DNA of 64,000 nucleotides from Macropodus opercularis (taxonomy: Eukaryota > Chordata > Actinopteri > Anabantiformes > Osphronemidae), in assembly GCA_030770545.1 (NCBI GenBank), contig CM061097.1:682501-746500 (forward strand). Reading direction: 5' to 3'. The notes under the pieces were generated by a model. The model did not search any database, was not told where the DNA came from, and saw nothing but the letters and a program-made list of their open reading frames with translations. Positions 33,878 through 46,148 of the stretch are shown here, piece after piece. Positions within the stretch are counted from its first letter, which is position 1. Every line of letters begins with the position of its first letter. Position numbers and translations under genes: made by a program.

Positions 33878-34261
33878 CAGAGAGAGAGAGGCTCAAAGAG
33901 AGAGAGAAAAAGAGAGAGAGAGAGAGGCTCAGAGAGATAGAAAGAGAGAGAGAGAAAAAGAGAGAGAGGCTCAGAGAGAGAGGCTCAGAGAGAGAGAGGC
34001 TCAGAGATATAGAAAGAGAGAGAGAGAAAAAGAGAGAGAGAGAAAAAGAGAGAGAGAGAGAGGCTCAGAGAGATAGAAAGAGAGAGAGAGAAAAAGAGAG
34101 AGAGAGAAAAAGAGAGAGAGAGAGAGGCTCAGAGAGATAGAAAGAGAGAGAGAGAAAAAGAGAGAGAGGCTCAGAGAGATAGAAAGAGAGAGAGGCTCAG
34201 AGAGAGAGAAAGAGAGAGAGGCTCAGAGAGAGAGAAAGAGAGAGAGGCTCAGAGAGAGAGA
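33878..34261 (+). repeat. GA-rich homopurine tract with ggctcagagaga spacers
   Basis: About 380 bp of nearly pure purine, (GA)n and (GAAA)n, broken at intervals by ggctcagaga and agatag. It abuts the probable dmtn first exon. Frames through it are spurious. Confidence 0.95.
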
Positions 34262-34329
34262 CACGCTCACTCCCTCGGTGTTCAGCGCAGTCGAAGTCGG
34301 AGCTGCTGCATGTCCGTGCGCGCGCCCAG
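34262..34329 (+). other. dmtn: Probable noncoding first exon of dmtn
   Basis: A GC-rich segment ending gcgcgcccag directly before a consensus donor GTAAGA at 34330. The first dmtn coding exon begins at an acceptor (39988) with 23 untranslated bases before the ATG, so an upstream exon is required. This is the best donor-bearing candidate between rsph14 and dmtn; its 5' edge is unknown. Confidence 0.4.
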
Positions 34330-37300
34330 GTAAGATCTACCTTGTGATCGGTTCTGTGTTAAACTGAACGTTTGTGACGTCACCGAGATGACTCCACTGA
34401 TTTCGCATTGTTTGTTACTTATTACAAATGTTGAAGGAAATTTCTAGACGCGCGTTTGTGTCGTACTGATCCAGAACAGCTGTGGAGCGAAGTTCTCCGC
34501 ACAGCGCAGATGTCACAGAACCGATCGAATGGGCCCAGCGGGTTTTACTTGACTTCGGTACCGCTCTGTGGTCCAGTATCAGCGTGTGATGCGAATCAGG
34601 TGTGGTGTGATGGGGGATTATGTAAGAGGCTGCTGGGAGGTGAGCACGCTGCGGAGGAGGAGGGGGGGGGGGGGGGGGGATTAAGGAGGAGAGGATGCTT
34701 TTATATAACACCATCCCCTCAAACCTCCCCCAACCTCATCCAGCATCACAACATCTGCCACGGTCTCTGAAAACCTCTTCCTCATAATAACATCTGTAAA
34801 ATGTTCTGTCTGTCTGTCCATCTGAAGCTGGTCCAAACGGAGCGATCCACGAGATGTGGCAGAGAGGTGTCGTCATGGAAACATAGAGTGCAGCATCTCT
34901 GTTCGTGGATGTGATGCGCTTCATTAGGACTGAAAGTAATATTGTTTTGCAGAGAAGCTGCTGTTTTATTGAGGTTAAAGGTCAGAGGTCATGTCTACGC
35001 TTTCATTGACAGCGATGATGATGATGACAGTATAGGAGTCAGATCTGCTCTGTTGTTCATCCTGCTGCAGCTGAATAATAGGCTTCAGTCCTGTGGGAGC
35101 TAGAACCTGCTGTGTGTGTCTCTGTGTGTCTCTGTGTGTTACTGTCTGTAAGCCTGTCCCCTGCAAACACGTTTCAGAAACAGATGCTGTAATATTTGTT
35201 TAAAGTCACTAGATGAAGGCTGTGGGATACAAAAATATGACATCATCACTAGTTCCCACTAGTGTCTCACCTCATCATTTATATACACGAATCAGAGGAC
35301 AGAGGTGTCTGTGTCGTTTCTTCCTGCGTGAACACATGAGAGTTATTCCATCCTCTTCCTGTCCAGGTACTGTCGTCAGTCAGTTCAGGTCTGAGTTCAC
35401 TGATTGGTCCTATACCAACAGACACACACACTGTAGCACTGAGAGAATAAACTGCTGACGTCAGCATGCGTAAGTCCCTAAACGCCTCAACCTACAGTCC
35501 CTGAACGCCTCAGGGTATTGCGTTGGTTCTCTCTATTTCTGGACATATGAGTCATCTTTACTCATGTTATACAATAGAAACTTTGCTCCACTGAGACTCT
35601 GCTGCAGCAGAAATAGAAGCAGAACCGAGCTCTGACTGGGTTTGGTTGGAGTCCGATGAGTTTCTGTTGCCTGATCACTGCATCGTGTGATTAGTTCAGT
35701 TCTCAGATAACCACAAAATTTGCAAAGTAGAAAAACATGTTTCATCATCTCCTGAACGTGTTCTGTACTGTTACTCAGTGTAGTAGGGGCCTAGAAAATC
35801 CTCAGAGCACAAGAACCTGGAACCTTTAGCCTGAGCTTGTGAAAAGCAGAATGTTCCCATAACGACTGGACACCAGCAGCAGACAGAGGCCTTGGCTCTT
35901 ATCTCTTGGCCCAGCAGGGAGCTGAGGGGCTGTTGATGCCGCGGAACGAGGCCACGGGCTCAAGCAGCTGCTGGAGCACGTGCTGGTGACTGGATGCATC
36001 GCTGGGCTGCAGGCGGCCGCTCACCCTCACTGCAGCAGCTCTAGCGTTGGTCCTGAGACGATAGACGGACAAACTCTAATCAGAGCAACACCTTCCTCTG
36101 ATGTCAGAGCGTCACAGAGGCTTTAGGAAAGGAACGAAGGAAACAGATGAAGGAGAAAGAGAGGAATTCTATTAACAGTTTGTAATTTGGAACATGGAAA
36201 GAAGAAGGAGCAGGCAGGGAAGGAAAAAAGAAAGTTGATAAAGAAAACCAGGAGGTAAGGTCGGGTAAGGAAATGAAGCTAGGAAGTCAAGGAAAGAAGA
36301 TGTGCAAGAAGAAAGAAGCAGTCGAGCTCCCTTCAATCACAACTTCACCACAAACATGGCTGTGATGCCGTCCGCGTCGCCAACGTCAGACTGGGTGTGG
36401 TCACGTCTGTCAGCAGAGATAAGAGCTCGTCATGTTTACCGCCGGCAGCCGGGCCGTGCTCAGACCTGCACTAAGTACCAGGACCGGTGTCGGGGCCTCA
36501 GCACGGGGGACGACCCGTTCCCGTCTCTGGTTGATTGTCACAGTTCCAACGTGGTTGATGAAAACCGGAACTAGAGGAGAATCCAGAGACTCGTCGGAGG
36601 TTTACGTAAACATGAGACAGCAGTTAATAAGAACCAGGTTATGAAGGGTTAATGAGCTGTAAGTAATGACTTGTTATCATTTGTTGGTGCTTCATAGAGC
36701 AGGTGTGAGCTTCTAATAACATTTGTTCCAGTCTTCTCTTAACCCTGAACCACACAGAATATTCTGTGAAACGTCTCGAGTATTTACGTCATATTACTAC
36801 TGCAGGTACTGACAGAATGTAATTCGCATGTGCTGGCTGTGATTTATTCACTTAGTCACTGTGTGACAACACGCTCCTAACATCACTAACGAGCCCTTTA
36901 ACGTGTGAAGAGGGACCCATGGAGGTTCAACCGTGAAGCCAGTAATTGCAGCCTTATGACTGCAAGCTTGTTAGTAAAGAGCAACAGCAAAGCTTTATAC
37001 TAAAATTATTTGTGATCGGAAGCAAATATCTTGCAGGTAGGTCCAACCGGGTTCTACCGGGGCTCAGACTACTTCAGGAATCATGAACTAGAGTAATGAC
37101 TGAACCCACCTCTGTTTGGAATCTGCACAGAACCGCTTAACGGATCACAGAACCCCAGGCTCATGGGTCTGTAGTGGTTCTGGAGCTGGGCAGTGTCCAT
37201 GTGGTTTGACAGACACGTCCCAGTGTGTGTGACATTAATCTGCCGTAAGGTCCGAACGTTCTCGGGACCAGTACTTTGTGAAAGCGCAGTGACCGATTCT

Positions 37301-39987
37301 AAGGAACGCTAATGAATGGAAGCTTGCGTCTCTTTGTCCAGTTTGTGTCACGTTGGGTCATTTGGTGAAGCTACGTCTCCTGCGTCTCCGTGGGCTCGAC
37401 CTGTGTGTCAAACGAGTCATTAGTGAAGTATCCAAGTACATTTCATTGAAGATGTGAAACCGTTTCTGTGTGTGTGTTACCTGTCTCTCTCTGTTACCTG
37501 TCTCTCTCTCTCTCTTTCTCTCTCTCTGTTACCTGTCTCTCTCACTTTCTCTTTCTCTCTCTCTCTCTCTGTTACCTGTCTCTCTCTCTCTCTCTTTCTG
37601 TCTCTCTCTGTTACCTGTCTCTCTCTCTTTCTCTTTCTCTCTCTCTGTTACCTGTCTCTCTCACTTTCTCTTTCTCTCTGTCTCTCTCTGTTACCTGTCT
37701 CTCTCTCTCTCTCTTTCTGTCTCTCTCTGTTACCTGTCTCTCTCACTTTCTCTTTCTCTCTCTCTGTTACCTGTCTCTCTCTCTTTCTCTTTCTCTCTCT
37801 CTGTTTACCTGTCTCTCTCTGTTACCTGTCTCTCTCACTTTCTCTTTCTCTCTGTCTCTCTCTGTTACCTGTCTCTCTCTCTCTCTCTTTCTGTCTCTCT
37901 CTGTTACCTGTCTCTCTCACTTTCTCTTTCTCTCTCTCTGTTACCTGTCTCTCTCACTTTGTCTTTCTCTCTCTCTCTCTCTGTTACCTGTCTCTCTCTC
38001 TCTCTCTTTCTGTCTCTCTCTGTGCTACGTCTCTCTCTCTCTTTCTCTTTCTCTCTCTCTGTTACCTGTCTCTCTCACTTTCTCTTTCTCTCTGTCTCTC
38101 TCTGTTACCTGTCTCTCTCTCTCTCTCTTTCTGTCTCTCTCTGTTACCTGTCTCTCTCACTTTCTCTTTCTCTCTGTCTCTCTCTGTTACCTGTCTCTCT
38201 CTCTCTCTCTTTCTGTCTCTCTCTGTTACCTGTCTCTCTCACTTTCTCTTTCTCTCTCTCTGTTACCTGTCTCTCTCTCTTTCTCTTTCTCTCTCTCTGT
38301 TTACCTGTCTCTCTCTGTTACCTGTCTCTCTCACTTTCTCTTTCTCTCTGTCTCTCTCTGTTACCTGTCTCTCTCTCTCTCTCTTTCTGTCTCTCTCTGT
38401 TACCTGTCTCTCTCACTTTCTCTTTCTCTCTCTCTGTTACCTGTCTCTCTCTCTTTCTCTTTCTCTCTCTCTGTTTACCTGTCTCTCTCTGTTACCTGTC
38501 TCTCTCTCTTTCTCTTTCTCTCTCTCTCTCTCTTTCTGTCTCTCTCTGTGCTACGTCTCTCTCTCTCTTTCTCTTTCTCTCTCTCTCTGTTACCTGTCTC
38601 TCTCACTTTCTCTCTCACTTTCTCTCTTTCTCTCTCTGTGCTACGTGTCTCTCTCTCTGTCTGATGGTGGGTGGTCTATTGTACATTAGCATCTCTGGTC
38701 TCTGTGTCTCCCACATTTCTGCCAGCTGATTGGACAGCTGGGTTTGGTAACCTAGCAACCTCCACACATCTCCCAGCATTCCCCTGAGTTACTGTTCTGG
38801 CTCTGTCATTCTACCAAAAAAAAGCTGCGGATAATTTATTACAATTAAATTCATGTGACCAATGACAGAGAACATTCCTCCTGTTAATCTGTAACAATCG
38901 TGAGCAGCAGGAAACGCTGTGGGTCCCTGAACACATCCTTGGCTTCGCTATGACCACACAGTGTTTATTTTCATCCTTCATCAGTGGTCTGTCTTCTGTC
39001 AGTGTCCTGCTTCTATCAGGTTCTTGTTGTGTTTTCAGTCTGATTTCATTGTTACATGAAACTCGTGCAATTGGTTTCCTGCCAACAGCGTCGCTTAGCA
39101 ACAGCATCATCCAACCAACCTGAAATAAAACTGTAGAAATAGACATGGTCCAACAGTCCCCACAGAATCTGAACTGTCACCAGTTTGTGTGATCTAAACC
39201 CCAACAGAACATGTGGACTGTGTAGTTGTGCTGCTCATCTCTCCTCACCTGCTACACTGCAACGGGCCTGTTCTCATTTCCCTGCTGATGGTGACCACAG
39301 CTGCCAGCGACAGTCAGCTGCACTTTAACACATGAATTATTCAGGGTCAGCAACACCAGAAAGCAGCACAGATCAATACTGGGGGCACAGACATTGGGTC
39401 AGAACCAGTCAAACAAGCAGAAAGTCCAACATATGAGACGACCCAACACCTCTTGATGCCTGCACCACACAGGAGGAACTCTGTTCTCTGAACTCTTTAC
39501 TCTGGGGTGTGAAAGAGGACTCTGTGTTTTTCAGGTGCTGATCAGCTGCAGAACCTCAGAGCCGCAGGTCGGACACGATGCCTTACTCTCCCTGAGGTAA
39601 CGCCCTCACACGGACCGTTTGTTGATGAGTGTTTACGTGGACTCAGCTGTGGACTCTGGAACCATCTCTTTGTGTCCGGTGTCATCAGACAATACAGAGC
39701 TGCAGCACAGCAGCAGTGAATTCTGGGAGCTGTTCCTTTACCGCACACTAACCTGACAACAGGAAAAACACCATCGCTCAGGTGAATCGGTTCCTCTAGA
39801 ACCAGATTCACCTGAGCCCATTTTAGCCATGTTCACCTCAGAGACATAAATAGATATAATATATGGGGTTAGAGCAGTTACAGTCCATAGCGGCGTGTGT
39901 CCGCTCGCCTGCTCCTGCTGTGATGCAAAATTCAGGTACATATGGACATGTGATGTAATACCAGGCGGTGTCTTGTGTCGCCCTCAG
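34330..39987 (+). other. dmtn: Inferred dmtn intron 1
   Basis: A 5.7-kb stretch with no convincing coding exon of dmtn. It contains a G-run at about 34662-34680 and the 1.2-kb CT tract. A minus-strand open segment at 36052-35899 is noted separately. Confidence 0.4.
37480..38660 (+). repeat. 1.2-kb CT-rich tandem tract in dmtn intron 1
   Basis: Built from (CT)n and ctttctcttt blocks punctuated every 35-60 bp by gttacctgtctctct. The higher-order block gttacctg..cactttctcttt..gttacctg..ctttctgtctct recurs many times. All three plus frames are open, giving 398-419 codon Leu/Ser-rich artefacts. Confidence 0.95.
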
Positions 39988-40010
39988 GAACAGACCAATC
40001 AGCAGCCAGG

Positions 40011-43000
40011 ATGATGCCAAAGGTAAACGTCACTTTACTTCACTGGAATAAGAAGCTGACTTTCACAGCTTAAATCTTTTATGGCCATTTTACGTCCTCA
40101 ACGTTTGATGTCCTGGTTGTCGTGTGTCGCTGCCAGTAGAGGCCTGAGCTGCTGCCCACTTCACATTAAATGCAATCATTTGATCTGTAAATGTTGTGTG
40201 GTTGTCCTGAGCAGAAACCTAAATGACCCTTCATTGTCTGAGGTGCTCTTCCATTTGACCTCTGACCTCTGTGCGTGTCAGCAGCAGCTGGCTCAGACGT
40301 CTCCAGGGAGTGTGTTATCGCTGAGAGGCTCCAGTATCCCAGGATCCCCTGCTGCCGCCATCGTGGTGAGAGACACACAGATCAAGTCATATTATCCTTC
40401 AGATTAATCTTGAGCAGTAATCTGTAATCTGTGGGTCTCCCCCTCCCCCACAGGCCCGTGTGGACGACGGCGTCATCGGGTATAAGGACTTGGCGGCGTT
40501 ACCGAGGGACAAAGCCATCTTGGAAATAGAGAGACCGGACCTGATGATCTACCAGCCGCACTACAGCTACAGCCCCCTGGAGGTGAACGTCGCGACCGTA
40601 CTGTCACTGTCGGCATCGGACCCATCATCGCATTCAGAAACGATATAGCGCTTGCTCAGTGCTAACGGCTAGGTCAGGTAGCGCATCTGGCTCCTGCGTG
40701 TAAATCAAGCCCAGATGTTTTGAATGTTGTCTGGTCTGACGCTGGGTCAGGTCGTCGGTTGGTTAACTGTGAGTCTGGCAGAGACGTCTATGGGCCGCTC
40801 AGACGGTGTAAATCCCGACGCCCCCTGAAGGCATCGAAGAGTTGTGTGTTTGTGTGTCTCTGTTTGCTTCATCTATTTTTATTTCCTCCCTGCAGAGGTC
40901 CCTGTCTCCTCGCTCTATCTCGCCTCCTCCCTCACCCGAGGTAGGAAATCACATCACAACCTTCCCCTTCGTCCTCTTCTTCTTCTTTTATTCGTTAGCA
41001 GATTAACTTACCTGCTCAGTCTTAAGATGTTTCTCTCTCCAGAACCTGCCTAAGGACTGGCTGGAGAACCGGTCTCCTGGAGGGTCCTCTCCTGGTTCCA
41101 CCATCCAGACCAGCAGCAGAACACACAGCTCACACACACCATCAACGCCACACACCCCGAACGCCCCGAACACGCCCACCGCACACAGCTCAGCCACCAA
41201 GAGCAGCGTGCAGCACTTCCACAGGCCCGGTAGGACCTCATCCGAGTGATTATCGTTACACAGCGAACGTGTGAGCTTTTACTTGTTTTCACAACGTAGA
41301 CGTACGAGGCTTGAAGTGAAAGCTTGTATTCAAAGAGTCCCAGCATCATGACACTGACAACGCGGATCATCTCATCGAAGCTGCAGCGGGTCAACACCTC
41401 AGAGCAGAAAGGGCACGTTTGATGATTGGGTCAGAACATCTCCACAACTCTTGTGGGCTGTTCTGGGAGACTGGGTCCTGAGGAGTGAAGGCTGACCCGT
41501 GTGGTCGCTGCAGCTTTGGGTCGGTCCATGTGACTGTGACCTGTAGCAGCACCTCGTGGTTCAGACCCTCCAATGGAACGTGTTCCCTGATGGCTGTAGG
41601 CCTCTTCCAGCAGGACGATGCTCCCAGGTTCTGGTTGAACAGCACAACAACCAGCTTGCAGAGCAGGTCACGATGTTCCGACTCATCTGACTATGCTGAG
41701 CCACCGCTGATCGGTTTTACACCTGAATTCAAACAGAACTGCTGCAAGACAAATGGACCAAAGTTTGGGTCATCCTTTAATGGCTGCTTCTCTTTCCTCT
41801 AGAAAATGGCACCAACATATACAAGAAGCCTCCGATCTACAAACAAGGTACACACAAAATACCTCTGTGTGGAAAATACACACTAGTCAAACCTAAACGT
41901 CCTCTAAAGCCAAACAGAATGAACCCGATACCAGGTGTGTGTGTGTGTGCAGATGCGTCGTCGTCCTCGGTCCCTCAGGGGAAACACATCGAGGATCTCA
42001 TCATCGAGTCGTCAAAGTTTCCAGCAGCTCAGCCTCCCGACCCGAACCAGCCCAGCAAGATTGAGACGGAGTACTGGCCCTGCCCACCTTCCGTGGCCGT
42101 GATCGGTGCGACACGCACACATTTCACTTCCTTGTCTCCTTCACTCATGTTTTTGTGGTTTTTGCTGCTTGTGCCGTATTTTCTCTCCTCATTTCCTGTG
42201 TCCTTTCCCATCCTCCCTTTAGAGAAGGAGTGGAGGAGGAATGAGCAGAAGGATGAAGAGGAGGAGGATGGAGAGCTGGAGGATGAGCTGTGGGGACTCC
42301 GAGCTCTTCAGAAACAAGAACTGAACAAGGTCAGAGACCAAACTCAGTAAATGAAGGATTGAATGTTTGCTGACGTTTTCTGCTGACGTTTTATGGAATG
42401 GGGTCAGGTGTCCGTTGTGTTATAACGCTGGTGCAGGGTGTGACTCATATTTAAAGACGTTGTAATAACTCATGGGTGTTTCTGTCCTCAGATTCAGTCT
42501 AACCTGGGTAAGATCATCCTGAAGGAGGAGCTGGGGAAGTCTGCAGCTCCCCTGAGGAGGAAAACCCGCTCTCTGCCGGACCGCAGCCACAACACCGGTA
42601 CCAAAGGCTTGAGTGTGCTTTGCCCGTGAGCTAGGACGTTGCCACTGGGCTCAGCTTCATCTCTCTGCTCCTCCTCTCTCCAGGCTCCAGCGTCTCCAAG
42701 GCTGTGTACTTCCCAGCGTCGTCCAGGACGGGCCTGTCCAGGGTGAGTATCACTGAGCGCCGCGTCCAGTCGCCGCTGGATGACGTCACTCACCAGCGCG
42801 TTTGTGTTTGTTCCCAGCTTCAGTCGGCAGAGTTCAGTTCGTCTGACAAAGCTGCAGGTAAATTCAGACCTTTTTTCCTGACGTCACACCAAAACCTGCA
42901 TCAGGTGAATGTTTGGCTGTTAACCTGTGGTTTCCCTTTCCTCTCTGTCTGCAGCTCTTCAGGTAAGTCAACACATCATGTGCAGAGAGGAAGCAACTAA

Positions 43001-43610
43001 CGCTCAGCTGTTACTGACGCTGATGTGATTTCAGAACGGAGAGTCCAGGATGGACAGAGGAAACTCCCTCCCCAGCATGTTGGAGCACAAGGTAGCAGTA
43101 CTGTTAGCAGTACAAGGTAGCAGTTGACGTACTGCACACAAGCTCTAGTCCTCACTGAAATGTTGCTGCTGCTGATTGATTGGCGTCTGCAGATTTTTCC
43201 GTATGAGACGCTGGTGGTGACTCACAGAGGACGGAGCAAGCTGCCTCCTGGTGTGGACAGAACCAGGCTGGAGGTAAGAATCGCTTCTGTTCATGACAAC
43301 ACTAATCTCATTTCAATATGTATGCTGAACGGGTTAAACCTGAGAAAGATTAGGCTACGGAACAGAACGACGTGGTTCTAGATGCTCACAGTAAGATAAG
43401 ATAAATGTGATCTGGTATGAAAATGAATAAACCACGTGACCACGTCATTACCCAGAATGCACTGGGATGCCTGATTCTCTCTCTCACCCTTAACAGCGGC
43501 ACCTGTCTCAGGAGGAGTTCTTCAGTGTTTTCGGGATGACCATTGAGGAGTTCGACCGTCTGTCTCTCTGGAAGAGGAACGACATGAAGAAGAAGGTCTG
43601 TCTCTTCTGA
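40011..43610 (+). CDS. dmtn: Dematin actin-binding protein, 14 coding exons including an 8-nt microexon
   Basis: Dematin bundles actin and links the spectrin skeleton to the membrane. Exons: 40011-40022, 40282-40365, 40454-40582, 40896-40940, 41043-41229, 41803-41847, 41953-42105, 42223-42329, 42492-42597, 42684-42742, 42818-42857, 42955-42962, 43035-43091, 43193-43273, 43497-43610. This is 15 segments and 1227 nt, 408 aa (human 405). Landmarks shared with human are [76 protein letters not shown] and MDRGNSLP. A villin headpiece (about 345-408) ends [15 protein letters not shown] His/Thr/Pro-rich linker (about 120-150) is expanded. The PKA-site serine near the C-terminus of human dematin (KKASLF) is replaced here by Cys (KKVCLF). 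The start uses MMPK from the exon joined at acceptor 39988. Confidence 0.94.
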
Positions 43611-44039
43611 TGCTTGTCGGACTGCGTTTCCCACGAGCCTCGGCTCTTCCTGGATCACTGCCAGGATGCTGAAACCACAGACTCTGAACAAAGCGTCATT
43701 CTTATTAGCGTCCCCCCTCACAGCAGCTGTTCACCTGTTGTAAATCGGCTCGTGTCTCTGTGTCTGGTAATTAAATGCAGAGATGGAATGAAGGCTGGTG
43801 TCCTGCTGCTGGACAGGTGAGCTGCTCATCAGGTGTGAAGCTCGGCTTTAGTGGCCTATCACAGTATTTATCACTGCTCTTTGTTCGGACACACACACAT
43901 TTAACTTTTATTGAAACCAACATTCCTGCTGACTTGCAGTCAGCACAGGTCTGAGCCCAGCGCGAGGCGTCGGTCTGTTGATAGATCGTTCCTATTGGCT
44001 CAGCCACTATGATGTCACAGCAACAGCTCCGATAACAAA

Positions 44040-44173
44040 GACAAGGAGACGGTTTGATGTCAGTCAGTCGGGCGTCCAGCGACCAGACGGCAGTCACGTA
44101 AATGTTGAAGGTACATCTTCCTTTGAACGTCTGGACCGACGAACCGGCAGCCAGGTCAAACCGTCTCCTCGTC
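44040..44173 (+). repeat. Inverted repeat / long hairpin in the dmtn 3' UTR
   Basis: Arms 44040-44057 and 44156-44173 are reverse complements at 17 of 18 positions (core GGAGACGGTTTGA with TCAAACCGTCTCC). The 98-base loop holds a second complementary pair, CCAGACG with CGTCTGG. Confidence 0.75.
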
Positions 44174-45293
44174 ATCTGTTTCCTGCTCAGCATAAGCCAC
44201 TGCCCTGTGTTTTCTACACGCACACCGAGGTTCACAGTGTTGAAGATTAGAAACGGCCTTTGACTCGGTTCAAGTGCTGGACTCTCAGCCGGTCGTACAA
44301 CTTCCATGTCGGCTTGTGTTGCTTAGTGACCAAATGATGTGCAGCTATTTTCTAAGCTCCGTGGAGAAGAAGCATGTTTGTCGTTAAGGTAAACTCGTTT
44401 CAAAACACATGAATGTGCAGAAGAAGATGTTTTCACCGACTGAAGGAATGATGGGACGTGACCAGTGTCTTCATCACAAGCCTCTTCTGCCAGTCTGAAG
44501 TGAAGTGAATGTGAAGGGTTTCATACCTGAAGAAATCCTGTCTCTGCAGCTGTAAACCCATGAGTCCAGCTTGACGTTCAGCTCCGCCCTCATGCGTTTA
44601 CAGTCAACCTAATCCAAGCTCAAACCTGTGTGAGACTTGAAACGCGAGTCTCCCCCACACACGTCTGCCGCCACGCGCCTGGACGGAGAACGAGCGTCGG
44701 CCCCTTCACGTTGACAGGATTTCATTTTTCCTCCGTTTTCTATTAGAGGAGGATTCTGAGGCTGTTTCATGATACGAGGTTCTGATTGGACGACGTGGGT
44801 TTGCTTTGGTTTGGTTGCTGTGATGACACAAAGATTGTTCCATGATGTTTTTTTTTCTTTTTGTACATTTTGAGGTGTATATTCAGTTTTTTATGGACTT
44901 CTTCAAACACAAGTCGACTTCATGAGGGCATGTCACTGTCAACAAGTCTGATTGGCTGCTGCATGCATGATGTCACTATGCTGATGATGAGTTGTATAAC
45001 AATAGCACTTAAAAGCTTTTAGTTTAGATGGAAAGCAGCTGTTCTGGGTTTGACCTGGTGTTTATTAAAGTGAGGTCAAAGGTCAGAGTGGGGTTATAGT
45101 AAAGTTAAATACAGAACTGAGGTCTGACTCAGCTGATGTTACAGGTCAGGCTCACTGATGCTGACCCCGTGTGAAGCTGCCCTGCTGCTGTACATACTGA
45201 ACCACTGAGTGATGACATTAATTATTGTTGTTGTTGCTTTCATGTCTGGATGCAGGTGATGTAACAGATGAATGATGATGTGGAAGGAGTCAC

Positions 45294-45299
45294 AATAAA
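45294..45299 (+). terminator. dmtn: dmtn poly(A) signal
   Basis: AATAAA on the plus strand, 1.68 kb after the stop. Confidence 0.65.
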
Positions 45300-45306
45300 G
45301 AGCATT

Positions 45307-45312
45307 TTTATT
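45307..45312 (-). terminator. Candidate poly(A) signal of the AFAP1L2-like gene
   Basis: The minus strand reads AATAAA, 8 bp beyond the dmtn signal. It would give the AFAP1L2-like transcript a 3' UTR of about 0.85 kb overlapping the dmtn end. Confidence 0.4.
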
Positions 45313-46148
45313 TGCTTCGTGGAGCATGTGTTTTTTCTTTCTTGGTAGCATGTTAGCACATAGTGCTACAGGCAGCCGAACCTCCACCTGTCCACTGCCC
45401 TGTTTTTAATATGTTACAGGTCAGTGTTTGGTCGAAGTGACAAAAAAACAATCTTCAGTTTAAAATAAGAGGCAGTAGGCAATAATAAAAATGAAGATGA
45501 AGGTAATAGACATAAAGTACTCGAAACAATAATAAAAAAAAGTCTGATTCACCACAACCGGCCAAACGAATCCTGGACATCAGTTCAGTCCCGTAGACAA
45601 CGACTCAGTGGCTTCATATTACATCACTAACTGCCCACGGTAAACTGGACCTGACTTGTTCCCGTGAAGGATGTAGGTGACAGGACAGCGGCGACGTGTG
45701 TGGTGAGCTGGACCCGTGCTGGACCCTTTCAGCCGAGTGCTCTGATTGGCTGTTTCCTATTGGGTGCATTTTAAGTTGTGTGGAATGCTCCTTGGGGCCA
45801 TGGCAACGAAAAGAGCTGTTTGTCAGACGTTTCTCCATGGCGACCGGCGTCAGGGTGAGAACATCTCACCTTGATTAACTGTATGTATGTAGACTTCAGG
45901 GCCGCTTGGCGGGTGGCCTCCAGTGTAACCATGGCAACAGAACAGTCAGTACAGTAGAGGTGCACTCCTGAGAGTCCAGCGACCACATAACAGTACAGGT
46001 AGAGTCTATAGGAGACTAACGACTGAGAGGTTGGATCGAGACCTGATGAAGAGTCTGAGTCACTGAGGGATCGAGAGGTCAGAACCCGACATGTAGGAAC
46101 CGTTCGGGTTCTGTTGGTGTCAGTGTCAGACTGAAGGTTCTGTTGGTG

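Larger units (their letters stand above)
43611..45315 (+). other. dmtn: dmtn 3' UTR
   Basis: About 1.7 kb from the stop to just past the AATAAA at 45294. No further coding exon seen. Contains a long inverted repeat at 44040-44173. Confidence 0.6.

Noticed and set aside
33867..34076. Arg/Glu-rich ORF
   Set aside because: GA-tract artefact.
37480..38660. CRISPR-like regularly spaced repeats
   Set aside because: Spacing is irregular, spacers are themselves CT repeat, and the genome is eukaryotic.
37454..38729. Three overlapping Leu/Ser/Cys ORFs of 398-419 codons
   Set aside because: All three frames of one CT-rich tandem tract are open; a repeat artefact inside an intron.
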